DNA from: Valencia hispanica
Taxonomy: Eukaryota > Chordata > Actinopteri > Cyprinodontiformes > Valenciidae
Assembly: GCA_963556495.2 (NCBI GenBank)
Contig: OY747712.1
Span: 19,320,735-19,384,734, forward strand
DNA length: 64,000 nt
Direction: 5' to 3'
In this document: one piece after another, positions 37,346-47,405 of the stretch
How positions within the stretch are numbered: position 1 is the first letter of the stretch
How the letters are laid out: each line of letters opens with the position of its first letter
The notes under the pieces: generated by a model
The model's input: only the letters and a program-made list of their open reading frames with translations
The model's database searches: none
What the model was told of the DNA's origin: nothing
Position numbers and translations under genes: made by a program

Positions 37346-38067
37346 ATACCGGTGGAAAAGAAATATTTCAAGGAAAAAATATAATATTAACACATAGCAA
37401 TTTAAATAAAAAACATCCTAAAAAAAAACACTACACAGAGGCTTAAATGTCAGCAGATTGAACATGTGAGACTTTCTGCTGAATTTTTAAAGGCTGCCTG
37501 AAGGGATTTGCTGACCTCTACTGACGCTGACTGGACAGTGTGCAAAGCGTGTCCTACAGATGCTGTGCAATATCAAACACACAAAAGGTCATATTAAATC
37601 ATCTTTGGTTTGGTATTTTTGATCAGTTAAGTTACTTGCTTTTATTTATTTATATCAAGACTGTTTTAATAATTAGTCTACTTATTTTTCATGTTTGATA
37701 TTTTAATTTTAATTCTATAATTTTAATGTAAGTATGCTAAACCTTTATAAATATAGCTTACTGCTAAGTAAGGCATTACCTCCTCCCTGTTCCTCTACAG
37801 ACTGCTCTTGATCAATGGTCTGCTTTTCACAACAGCAAATCACCAAATGCTTCCAAAGGCACAGCTTTTATTAATTTGTTATAAGGCTGCTCCAACGTTG
37901 TCAAGAATGGCTTTTCAACTTTCAACTCTTCCATAAATGCCAGATAGATTTGTGGAGTGCATGACTAATAGCTAACTAATAGCCTTCGTGCCAAAAAAAA
38001 TGGCCCCACCTGCACTGTGGATCATTGTGAGCAAACCTTATATATTGCTTATAACCTTGGCAAACAT

Positions 38068-38098
38068 AACAAAACAAAACAAAACAAAACAAAAAAAA
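38068..38098. repeat. (CAAAA)n simple repeat
   Basis: Five to six AAAAC units are followed by an A run. Simple repeat, no function inferred. Confidence 0.85.
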
Positions 38099-38249
38099 CA
38101 CATTTAACTTTTGACAGTTATGCATTAGTTTGGGTTGCTTAGTCACAGCATGAAATCCCAATAAAATACTTTGAGATTTGTCCATGTAACATGAAAATTC
38201 TTGTACACTTTTAAAAGGCACTTTATGGGCTTTGATCTACAACTAGCTA

Positions 38250-38760
38250 AGGCAAGGAAAGGCAATTTTATTTGTACAGCACACTTTCAACAATAAGGTG
38301 ATTCAAAGTGCTTTACATGATTAGAGGTAAAATAAAAACAGCATTAAAACACAATGCATCTAAAGTAAAAACAGCAATAAAGGAAGAAGCACACACAGAT
38401 ACTTCAAGGCATTAAACAGTAAGAAACATAAACAAAACATGATACATGAAAACGTTACTCAAATGCAGCTCTAAATAGATACGTTTTTAGTTGTGATTTA
38501 AAAGAACTCAGTGTTTCAGCAGCTTTGCAGTTTTCTGGAAGTTTGTTCCAGATTAGAGGAGCATAGAAACTGAAAGCTGCTTCTCCGTGTTTGATTCTAA
38601 TTCTAGGGATGTTGAGTAGACTGGAATTAGAGGACCTGAGTGGTCTTATGGGTTGGTATAGTAACAGCATATCTTTAATATACTTTGGTGCTAAGCCATT
38701 CACTGATTAATAAACTAGTAAAAGTATTTTGAAGTCTATTGTCTGAGCTACAGGGAGCCA
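38250..38760 (-). pseudogene. L2-like LINE fragment (subfamily B), antisense, second copy
   Basis: The frame 38703-38455 on the minus strand reads MNGLAPKYIKDMLLLYQPIR, PLRSSNSSLLNIPRIR and FYAPLIWNKLPENCKAAETL, ending FRAAFE*. This closely matches the 24,382-24,630 copy and shares its 3' tail. It is 5'-truncated. Confidence 0.65.
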
Positions 38761-38770
38761 GGGAGCTAGG

Positions 38771-39035
38771 CTACTAAATGGCCAATGGCCTGTACATGTA
38801 TACCGCTCTATTCTTGAGGACCCCAAAGCGCTTCACACCTTCAGTCATTCACCCATTCGCACACATACACACTGGGGATGGTAAGCTACCTTGAAACCAC
38901 AGCTGCCCATTGGCACGCGGACAGAAGCGAGGCTGCCACACAGGCGCCACAAGGCCTTCTGACCACATCCAGTATAGGCTAATCGGGTGACACGTCATGC
39001 TCAAGGACACAACGACCGAGAAGTTACGAAGCCTA
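38771..39035 (-). mobile_element. tRNA-derived SINE fragment (antisense)
   Basis: The minus strand reads TGGGCAGCTGTGGTTTCAAG, GTAGCTTACCATCCCCAGTG, GTGTGAAGCGCTTTGGGGTC. These are the body and LINE-like tail also present in the SINE at 58,185-58,464. The Pol III A and B boxes are not intact here, so it is a decayed copy. Confidence 0.55.
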
Positions 39036-39754
39036 AAATATAGGAAGCAGAGATTTCCAGAGATGTAAAAGCATTAGATTAGCCTATTTATTTATGTATC
39101 TAATTATTTTATATTAATTAATTTATTTATACCTCTGGCTTTTAATCAAAGCCAAAAGACTGCAATAAATCGTTCACATTCTTTCACATATTCGTTCCTC
39201 TTTGACATGCAATGTGAAAAGGCATTTAAATAAACGAACCTAATCAGTTTTTCAGTTTATTTCCATTATTTTCCTCATGATGGCGCCGTTTGCCCAGGGT
39301 ACTTGTCCCCGTCTCAATTTGCTGCACCAAGCAGGCCTAATATTAGCAGTCTGCTCCAGTTCAGCGGTATGGGCTTTAAGTTGAGCGCTTCACAGCAATC
39401 ACATCCCGTGAAAAAAAATAAAAAAATAAAGGTTGTAGATAAAGCCCCTCCTGGCGGTGACTGGTTCTCTTCGTCATACTGCGTCAGCCTAAACAAAACG
39501 CTGACGTGCGCCCTTCTCCACATTAGTAAACTCTTCAGGTTATTGGTGAGCTTTAGGTGTGATTCAATCAAATCAAAAGATCCGTTAAAGCTCCCATCGG
39601 TGACCAGGTCAACCCCCACAGAACCAAGCGCGTCTATCTGATTGGTCACGTTTTTTATGGAGGAATTGATCCCCCAAACACGGGGTTCTAAAACTCCTTC
39701 GTTTAAATGAGAAAATAACCAGACATAGTTTAAGTTGGGATTTAAGAGGGATTG

Positions 39755-39960
39755 CTGAAGGATTGCTGTGGTTGAAAGTTTGCCCAACCTCACGCCAATG
39801 ACTGACGCAATCTGCTGGGATTCCTTAAATAGGAAACTTTTTAACTGATTGGAATTTTTGTATAATTGTATTGAAAGGACTTTTTGTTAAGGGCCTTGAG
39901 ATGACATCTGTTGTGAATTGGCGCTATATAAATAAACTGAATTGAAACTGAAAATACTAA
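39755..39960 (+). mobile_element. L2-like LINE 3' tail (sense)
   Basis: The sequence AGGATTGCTGTGGTTGAAAG through ACTGATTGGAATTTTTG to GGCGCTATATAAATAAACTG is the same 3' UTR/tail as the antisense copy at 63,097-63,300. It ends in an A-rich (TGAAAC) tail. Confidence 0.65.
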
Positions 39961-41335
39961 GCTTTAACTCTCATAAAGAAGTGGGCTATTTAACTGAAGG
40001 CAGGGGCGTCACCAGGAAGTATTCAAATGGGCTGCAAGTTAGGGGACAATGGATTATACGGGAGGAGGAAGCACAACAAAACCAGAGACAACAATATAAA
40101 TCTAACTTGTAATAATGCTATTTTCATACACTGTTTAAAAGAAAAATGCAATATGGTAGTTAGGGCGTCACCTTCGAATATGAACTGCGTAATAAAGATA
40201 TCTTCAAGTTATACTGATCAACATCCGCGCAAATAAATATTTAGGGTTTATTTATCCATCCAGGCATCGTCTTCCACTTATTCAAGAATGGGTCAGGGGT
40301 GACAGGTTCAGGAGGAAAATCTAGACACCCCTCTCCCCAGCGACACTCTCCCCAGTGTGTGAGGGGTGTGATGGGTTTTCCTCGGGGTCTCCTACCCATG
40401 GGACCCAGAAAACCTCCAAACGGAGGTGCTTGGGAGCCAAAAGGCATGGACATCTGGCTTTGGATATAGTCAGTTCATATGTAATACAATCAATACTAAT
40501 ATTGCTTATAGTTATAGAAAAAAATATTTTTTTGTTATAAGAATTCGTCATTCTCTGAAACTTTTACTTGTATTACTTGTGTTGTTTGAAACATTTCTCC
40601 AGTGTTGTTTACATGACCTATCCATCATCTGTTGACTTGGTCAAATCATATAACCATGCTGTGGAAAGTCTTCATGACCCAGTATTGGATACTTTAAACC
40701 AGACATAATCTAATGTTATACTATTCTGATCATTAGAAAAAAATTCTGGATTATTGAATGATTTTAACAAACACCCAACTAACAATTTTGTGAAACATAT
40801 TTTTTTTGTTTTTATAAATGATACACCAGGCTAATCATACCAAATTTGATATCGCTATTTATCACTTTTGCAGTGAGAATGGATAAAATATGTATGCTGC
40901 ATATTTAAGGAGGTTTTGTGTACACTACTTCTTGTGTTAAAGGGGTAGAGGTCTCAGAAATACTTGCGTCAAAAGGTTACAAATGATACATTTGCAACAG
41001 CAGCTCTAGACTTTTTCAACGTTTTTCGTTTGTAAACGTAAAAAGTGAATTATAACTACATGCATGCATGCTAATTTACTAAAACGCCACTTAAAATATT
41101 TAAAAAATGTTCATAAAACCATTATAGGCTATCATATATTTGAAACGCGATCCTGCCGTGTCACCAGTCCGTGTTCAAATTTAGTCCCTCCTTTATTGTA
41201 GTGGTCCAAGAGACCTTGTGCGTCTGCTGTATGGCCATTAAAGCCACCCCACTCGTTACCGAACGAGCAATTACTAGAAATGATTAGAAAATGCGACTCT
41301 GAAGTCTGGAAGCTGAGCAATTTGAGCCGATTCCT

Positions 41336-41354
41336 TTCAGCACCGGACAGCTCC
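41336..41354 (+). promoter_or_regulatory. RE1/NRSE-like site upstream of adcyap1
   Basis: TTCAGCACC is followed directly by GGACAGCTCC. These match the two halves of the REST-binding RE1 consensus, except that the usual 2-base spacer is absent. It lies about 490 bases upstream of the predicted start of a neuronal gene; REST-type repression through related elements has been described for mammalian PACAP genes. Binding is uncertain because of the missing spacer. Confidence 0.4.
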
Positions 41355-41714
41355 GGCGGTCCCCTGAGGCCACCTCTATCAAAACCACATGGTTACATGA
41401 AACCACCGTTAGTACCAGCAAAGAAAAAGAAAAAAAGAAAGAAAGACGTAATTTTCCCATTTCAGTGGTGGTAATTAAATAATAATTTGTGACGCGAACC
41501 AAAAAGACCTTGAAAAAGTGGCAATCACTTCTGAAACTCGTGTCTTTTTTTACGCATACGTTCCCCGACGTTCACAAAATGCTGAAAGTTTTAAAGTAAA
41601 CTTCAATCTGTGGCTGGAGGAAGGGAGGGGAAGGTGGTGGCGAGAGGGCGGGGGTCTGATGGATGCAACGATGAGGAAGGAACTGTACCATTATATTCCG
41701 GGAGGAAGACTTGA

Positions 41715-41722
41715 TGACGTCC
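41715..41722 (+). promoter_or_regulatory. CRE-like site in the adcyap1 promoter
   Basis: TGACGTCC differs from the CREB consensus TGACGTCA at the last base and lies about 80 bases upstream of the TATA-like box, a typical CRE position. PACAP expression in vertebrates is known to respond to cAMP and depolarisation, so CREB/ATF control is plausible. Confidence 0.4.
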
Positions 41723-41794
41723 ATAGCATCCTTAATGTGACTTGGTGAAGGGAGGAGGAAGAAGGGGAGGAGGGGGCCAAGTCTTACGATGCGC

Positions 41795-41806
41795 GGATAA
41801 AAATCC
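41795..41806 (+). promoter_or_regulatory. TATA-like box of adcyap1
   Basis: GGATAAAAATCC is the best TATA-like match in the window upstream of the exon-1 donor. It sits in a purine-rich, CG-containing segment. A start near 41,826-41,830 would follow. Confidence 0.45.
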
Positions 41807-41847
41807 ACGGCAATCAGCAGCACAGGACAAAAGTTTGGAGCAGCGCT

Positions 41848-41853
41848 ATGTAG
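41848..41853 (+). promoter_or_regulatory. Minimal upstream ORF (ATG immediately followed by TAG)
   Basis: In the predicted adcyap1 leader an ATG is followed directly by TAG. Such start-stop elements can stall ribosomes and lower or condition downstream translation. It is real as sequence, but its presence in the mRNA depends on the start site being upstream of 41848. Confidence 0.4.
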
Positions 41854-41878
41854 AAGAACACCCAGCGCAGATTCTTTT

Positions 41879-41968
41879 ATGTTTGCGACCAGACTGAGTC
41901 CCTTCAATTTCACTGTGTCTAAAAGTGAGACGGGCTGCACTAAAGAGGGGGGGGGGAAATCAACATAA
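41879..41968 (+). promoter_or_regulatory. Upstream ORF of 29 codons in the adcyap1 leader
   Basis: An ATG at 41879 (poor context, T at -3) opens a frame MFATRLSPFNFTVSKS..., closing at TAA 41966-41968 within exon 1. It ends well before the main ATG, so reinitiation is possible. No similarity is recognised, and a translational-control role is inferred only. Confidence 0.4.
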
Positions 41969-42358
41969 GGAGACCCAACGGAGGCGCTTGAGCCAGGAAA
42001 GAAGTGCTGTGAGGAAGAAACACCGTGTCTCAAACTCTCGCACACGCACAAACATCAAAGCCGCGCCCGGATCACAGCCTTTACGCACAGCGCTACACCC
42101 GCTTTTCTGCTATAGGTATGTGCGCCTTTTTTCACCGTCTAATTAGAATGATTATTTGAGGAGATATGCATCTCAAACTTTTACCACTTAGGATTAAAAC
42201 GAAAACAAAATGAACTCTTTTTATTAAGACAGTAAATGTATGGCTCACTCTTTGGGGTTGAAATAATCATTTAAAACAACCGATAGCCGCCGCCTAACAA
42301 AGAGTGCTCATTTTCTGTCGAGAAACTAACCTGTTACATGTCTGTATTTCCTGAACAG

Positions 42359-42463
42359 CATGGCCAGTTCGAGTAAAGCCACTTTAATCTTGCTCATCTA
42401 CGGAATCTTAATGCACTACAGCGTCTTCTGCACACCTATAGGACTAAGTTACCCTAAGATCAG
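42359..42463 (+). CDS. adcyap1: adcyap1 exon 2 (signal peptide)
   Basis: The acceptor is ttcctgaacag and the donor AG|GTAGGT. The exon carries one untranslated base and then codes residues 1-34 plus two bases of Arg35: [18 protein letters not shown] through PIGLSYPKI. The hydrophobic core and the small residues near Cys24/Thr25 fit signal peptidase cleavage there. Confidence 0.95.
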
Positions 42464-44648
42464 GTAGGTTTGTTCTCCTTATCATTCGTTATTATAGTCA
42501 CTTCTTCTATTTAATCATTTCAAAATGAAGGTTACCAGGACATTTTTTCCTATCGTACTGTTATACTATGTCTTTTTTTCAGACAAGTGCGCAAAAAATA
42601 GGTGCAATTATAAAGCGCTGAGCTGGGGAAAAAAAACATGGGTGTACAATAATTTCCCCAAAGCGCACAAACGCAGGTGTTGTGTGGAAAATGCCTATGG
42701 AAATTGCGTACATGTATCAGTCCGGTGGGACGGCTCACAGAACTCCCCCTTATTAAAAATGAGAAAGCAGTCAGTGCGCTGGATAGCCCTTGGGATGACG
42801 ATGGACTGGCGTCACCAAGGAGAGGCGAGGCAAAACGAGAGCGCTACCCATTTAAGATTTATTTCTTTTTTCTGCTAAAACCATATCCAGAGTTTAATTT
42901 GGGCGTGGTTCTCTTCAATTCAGAAATTTCACATCTATTTTTAAGCAGTCTTTTAATAGATTTATTTTCCCCTTTTGAGGCTCCACCGCCCACGCTCTTA
43001 TAGCCTCTAGGCGATCTTTTTTCCACACCTATTGTTTCGATTATTTAATAATTAATGAGTCAGAAGTCTTGGTTGAGATCATTGTCAGCAGCAAGTTGGA
43101 TTTTAAAACAGATTTTAAAACAGAAAGAAAACTGGTTTATGGAAGTAAATCTATGTAATTTTAAGCATTTATTAAAAAACGTATATTTTAATATCTTATT
43201 TTCTCCCTGTATCAGAAACACATAAGCCGTGACTGCTCGTTAAAGACACGCATATTATTATGTTTTTACTGCATCGGATCTCTGATGATTTCCTTGCACG
43301 TTGCAGACTTGAAAACGACGCGTTTGACGAGGATGGCAACTCTCTGTCCGACATGGGTTTTGACAGCGACCAGCTTGCTATACGAAGCCCACCATCTCTA
43401 AACGACGATGCGTACAGCCTGTACTACCCGCCAGAAAAAAGGTAAATCCCACCTGAAGACGTACTGCAGCTGGGACAGAGCTCCCCGTGTGATTTCCCCT
43501 GTCTTACTTCCATAACGAGTAGCCTCAAGTTGTTTCCATTCGTTTGACATGAAGATCACGGAGGGAGAGCATGTTCAGGCTTTTTTAAAATAATGTGTGT
43601 TTTCTTTTACTAATATTATTATTTTTGGACCTCATGCCGATGGGTGGAGACATAGGCTGTCTTGGATCATTTTGTCTGCGCCTTTTTTGTGTGTTTTATT
43701 TGTCATTATTTCTGTCATTATTATTTTTTCCTTTAAGTCTCTGATGATCTATGTGTTTTTTGGCGTTTTATCATCTCAGACCAGAAAGGCATGCTGAGGA
43801 AGAATTAGATAGAGCCTTGAGGGAGATCCTGGGTCAGTTAACAGCGAGACATTATCTGCATTCTCTGATGACTATTCGTGCAGGGTAAGGGCATTTCTCT
43901 ACAGCGTTTCTTTCTTTCTTTTGTTTGTTTCTGCGCTGCACAACTTCAGGCTACTGCATCCATCATTATATGTGTGTGATTTTTATTTATTCGTGTATTA
44001 TTTTTCGTGTTGCCTCTCCATAAAACCCTGTAGAGGTCTTCATTATGCATATTCTAATTTGCAAATAATAATAAAAATAAAAACAGGACTCTTATGCTAA
44101 AATTCACTGCAACTGATGTGTGATTGCACCATTAATTACTGAATTAAATGTTCTAAGCCTAAACGCAAATGTAAAATCATGCGTCAGAATATTCAATGGA
44201 CTTCATATGAATAATTTATATGCTTTTTTTTTTACATTAAATGCGCAAGTTAGCTTCTTTTATTCGGTATTGCCATGTTTTCCCATATTTTTCCAAACGA
44301 AAATGAAAGAAAATAAAGGCCCAACTTTTGATCAAGGCGTAATGATCATTAATCTTTGTGTATAACAATTATACTAATTTAAAGACACTCGTTTATCCTG
44401 AATGTGCTTGATTAACGAATCTGATCATGATTTCTTTGTTTTTATATTTTTTAAACATATTTTTCAGTGACAACAGCATGGAGGAAGAGTCAGAGCCCCT
44501 GTCCAAAAGACACTCAGATGGGATCTTCACCGACAGCTACAGCCGCTATAGAAAGCAGATGGCCGTGCAGAAATACCTGGCAGCGGTTCTAGGTAGAAGG
44601 TACAGACAGAGAGTTAGGAACAAAGGACGCCGGCTTGCCTATTTGTAG
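42360..44648 (+). CDS. adcyap1: Pituitary adenylate cyclase-activating polypeptide precursor (PACAP), complete
   Basis: Secreted neuropeptide precursor; mature PACAP activates PAC1/VPAC class B receptors and raises cAMP. The CDS is join(42360-42463, 43307-43441, 43780-43884, 44468-44648), 174 residues, all GT-AG. The start ATG follows a 1-base exon remnant and has A at -3 (supplied by exon 1) and G at +4. Order: signal peptide 1-~24 ([16 protein letters not shown]); cryptic region to KR 79-80; PACAP-related/GHRH-like peptide 84-127, starting [17 protein letters not shown] 128-129; PACAP-38 at 130-167 ([16 protein letters not shown]...) with GRR 168-170 for amidation and cleavage; internal GRR 157-159 gives PACAP-27. 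Odd points: Gln at PACAP position 20 where mammals have Lys, and an altered start to the related peptide. Which teleost paralogue (a or b) this is cannot be settled here. Confidence 0.97.
43307..43441 (+). CDS. adcyap1: adcyap1 exon 3 (cryptic/pro-region)
   Basis: The exon is 135 nt, with acceptor cacgttgcag and donor AAAAAG|GTAAAT. It codes [18 protein letters not shown] through [10 protein letters not shown], an acidic pro-region ending at the Lys-Arg convertase site whose Arg80 codon is completed by the next exon. Confidence 0.95.
43780..43884 (+). CDS. adcyap1: adcyap1 exon 4 (PACAP-related / GHRH-like peptide)
   Basis: The exon is 105 nt, with acceptor tcatctcag and donor CAGG|GTAAGG. 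It codes PER followed by [16 protein letters not shown] and [15 protein letters not shown], the helical body of the PACAP-related peptide. Both flanking junctions split a codon after its second base and the length is a multiple of 3, so skipping this exon would keep PACAP in frame. Such skipping is known for fish PACAP transcripts and is inferred here. Confidence 0.95.
44468..44648 (+). CDS. adcyap1: adcyap1 exon 5 coding part (PACAP-38/27)
   Basis: The acceptor is catatttttcag. The exon codes [14 protein letters not shown], then PACAP from 44511 to 44624, then GRRLAYL and a TAG stop at 44646-44648. Basic sites KR, GRR and GRR are intact. The body [11 protein letters not shown] is followed by [10 protein letters not shown], with Arg at several sites where mammals have Lys. 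Confidence 0.97.
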
Positions 44649-45057
44649 CTCCGTTAAAATCAAGAAAGAAAGAAAGAAAGAAAAAGCGCCCAAAACTGCC
44701 CTCCTGTGTATATACATCCAGTCGTTAACTCAAAGTCATTCAGATATATCTGACCAACAAGTGGATTGCGCCTGTGCTCTTTCAACATGTATTTATTTAT
44801 GTATGAAGTAAAGCCATTAAAATGAATATTTTATTAATACTATCGTTTTTTTTCTTTTCCCTTTTTGTACAAAAGCACTTGATACTGCACAGTTATGGCT
44901 AATTTGTGGACCAATATTTTTATTTTTCATGTTGAGATGTTGAAAACAACAGAAGAAAATGACAAAAAAGATGATGATGAAATCAGAAAAAAAGATAGAT
45001 GTGCACCTTCAACGTTTATGCGCTTGAAATCTCTAAAGATCATCCACATATGCAGAA

Positions 45058-45063
45058 AATAAA
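45058..45063 (+). terminator. Proximal poly(A) signal AATAAA
   Basis: A canonical AATAAA lies about 410 bases after the adcyap1 stop, followed within 60 bases by T-rich sequence (ttacttatttttgtag). It would give a short 3' UTR. Confidence 0.4.
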
Positions 45064-47383
45064 TAGATTTTCAAAAGACAATCAAAGTATTGAATGTTAC
45101 TACTTATTTTTGTAGTCTATTTTTTTAGTGTTGTTTGTTGTTGTTTTTTTCTTTTCCCAACGCAGGCCCAAAGAAGCAGTGAGCATGCTATGTGAGGCAA
45201 CCTGAGCTTATCATAAATGATAGATGCTACCCATTTTTTCCATACTCCTTTTAATGGGAGCTCTGTGGGTTCGGAGAGTTTTGCCACCCCTCCAGGAGGG
45301 AAAAGTGAGATGGCTTCTGTTGGACAACTTCTCATCTGATGGATATCTGGAGGATTTACACATCCATCCATGCTACTGGTGGGAAAAATGTACCCTGTTT
45401 GTGTAGAAAATATGGATATTCAGTCACACTTGGGCTTTTGCAGGGGGATTATTGCCTTTACAGGAGATCTGGTTGCAGAAAGCACTGCCTGCCTCAAAGT
45501 CATTTCATAGTAGGAGATAAATCACGCTCTATAGGACTGTGCAAAGAATGTTCGATCCTGAGTGTTGTAAACCAACAGAAATATCTGGAGAAATTGTGCT
45601 TAATCTGTTGATTGTATGCAGGTAGAAGAGGAAATTGCAGGAAACAATGCACAAAGGAAGCATCAGAGTCCTAGATGCTTAAAGAGGATATTTACCTTTT
45701 ATTTGGTGCATGTGGAAACTTACACCTTATTTATTCTTGCTTAGAGAGTGCATGCCTATGTGCTTTTATTGCTATTTTTGTAAAGTAGGCTTCGCCAAGC
45801 TCATTTCTGCACCCTTCCCCTCTGCTATATTGTGACAAAAATGTGAACAAGGGTTGGAGGTGGTAGATACTTGAACTGCACTGACTTGTTAAATCTTTAC
45901 CTCCCCTCCCACTGTCATGGTGGATATAACAGAACGCTGATTACTTTTTGTCTTATTGTAGCAGGTTTTTAAGATTTTATTTTTGTCTAAATGGCCTTTG
46001 CTGAATTAGTGCTGTGTTTCAACTGTTAGTGAGAAGCTGATCTGTATTGTATGTCTACTGTGCAGTGAGGAAAAGGGACGAGAAAGAGTGTTAGGGTTGA
46101 GAGGTAGAGATGAGAGAGTGTAGCGGAAGAGGAGAGAGTAAAAGAGGTTGCATAAGAAACCAGCCACAGCACCCAAAGTCAGGGAAGGCAGGATGTGTGG
46201 AAACAGAAAAGAGGTGAGGACCTCTTCTGCCTCAGTGAGCTCAGGGTCAATGAGTCTGATAAAGCAGAATATCAGATGTTGAATTCCCTTCACTGAGGTT
46301 ATCCTGCATGCAGAATGATAAGTTTCCCCCTCTAATGCCAAAACACAACTGAATAAAATTCACCAATTCCAGCAGACAGGAAACCCCCTGGGACTTTTTA
46401 ATAAGGGAACATTCCATATATTTATTCTCTATTTGCAAATGCAGCTTTGTGCCTATTCTTGCAATCGAATCAGCGGTGTTCCCCCCCATAGAAAATATTA
46501 CCATGCTCTTCCTCTAATTCGGCTTTAAACCACAGGCTTTGTGTGTGTGCGTGTATGTGTGTAGCAAACACACATGTATGTGTAGTGTGAGTAACCAAAT
46601 ACAGATGTGGAGGTGGAAAAACCTTTGGCTTTTGTGCCTTGCTTTGATGTGAGAAACCTAAAAAAAACAAAAACAACAAAAAAAAAAAAACAAGAAAAAA
46701 TTCGCCACAAGTGACAGATGGCAATTTTAGTGGCCCTAAGATGCTGCAGTCCATTAGCTTACATTGAAACTTCCTTTTACTCTGTTTAATTGCTCAGCTT
46801 ATTCTGCCCCAACAGTAGTAGAATTAGGCTTTTGTTTTCACAGCATGGCCAATGAGTTTTTTTGAGAATCTAAAAAAAATATTGTAGACAAGAATAGAAT
46901 TTACATGTTGGTGGAGCAGGAAACGTGTGTGTGCGTGAGTGTGGGTGCATGCGTGCGTGTGTGTGTGTGCGCATGAGTTTGGGTTGTTTAGTGTCTGTGC
47001 GAGTTTGTGAACAATGACCAGTGTTTGTTATTGTTGATTATGAGGTGTTGTTGATTATTTTGATATTGGTCCGTAACTTATATGATCAGAAAATAGCCCC
47101 TATATAAATATTCTTTACAACTCTGTGCATCACTATTTCAAAGAAATTTTAAAAAGGGTCTAAGAGCATAATAACAGAGATGTTCAGATCATAGAAAATG
47201 CCTGTTGTTGATAGTTCTGACAGCGCCCAACGCCTTACTTCATTGTGTAAACTCCTATCTATTTGAGAACATTGTGTTTTAGAAGTTAACCTCAGTGCAA
47301 AGTGGCATCGTTAAACACACACGAGTCCATATATGGGGTTTTTACGTTTCTCAATGTCATGAAAGTGTTGTAAGATTTGTATG

Positions 47384-47389
47384 AATAAA
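47384..47389 (+). terminator. Distal poly(A) signal AATAAA
   Basis: A canonical AATAAA is followed by TTTTTG and an A-rich stretch about 2.7 kb after the adcyap1 stop. It would give a long 3' UTR of the kind usual for PACAP genes. Confidence 0.35.
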
Positions 47390-47405
47390 TTTTTGTAAAC
47401 AACAA

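Larger units (their letters stand above)
35761..41300. other. Intergenic spacer between yes1 and adcyap1
   Basis: AT-rich spacer between the divergent promoters. Recognised pieces: LINE tail (37,265-37,345), (CAAAA)n (38,068-38,098), antisense L2-like fragment (38,250-38,760), antisense SINE (38,771-39,035) and sense LINE tail (39,755-39,960). The frames at 39,303-39,793 on both strands overlap one another and show no family match. No gene is seen. Confidence 0.5.
41826..42115 (+). other. adcyap1: adcyap1 non-coding exon 1 (5' UTR)
   Basis: A consensus donor ctatag|GTATGTG ends this exon at 42115 and pairs with the acceptor at 42358. The 5' end is inferred from the TATA-like box about 25-30 bases upstream. 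It includes a run of ten G (41947-41956) and two upstream ATGs. The donor is well supported; the start is approximate. Confidence 0.6.
44649..47405 (+). other. adcyap1: Probable adcyap1 3' UTR
   Basis: Non-coding sequence after the TAG, with several AATAAA-type signals. It begins with a short (AAAG)n tract at about 44,663-44,685 and contains TG-rich stretches at about 46,540-46,575 and 46,920-46,980. PACAP mRNAs usually have long 3' UTRs. Extent is inferred from the last plausible poly(A) signal at 47384; earlier ends are equally possible. Confidence 0.4.

Noticed and set aside
39314..39793. 159-codon minus-strand ORF, with a 112-codon plus ORF over the same bases
   Set aside because: No domain or family resemblance, overlapping frames on both strands, and its 5' end overlaps a LINE 3' tail.
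41572..42051. 159-codon minus-strand ORF across the adcyap1 promoter and leader
   Set aside because: Antisense to the predicted 5' UTR, low-complexity Ser/Pro-rich, and explained by purine-rich promoter sequence.
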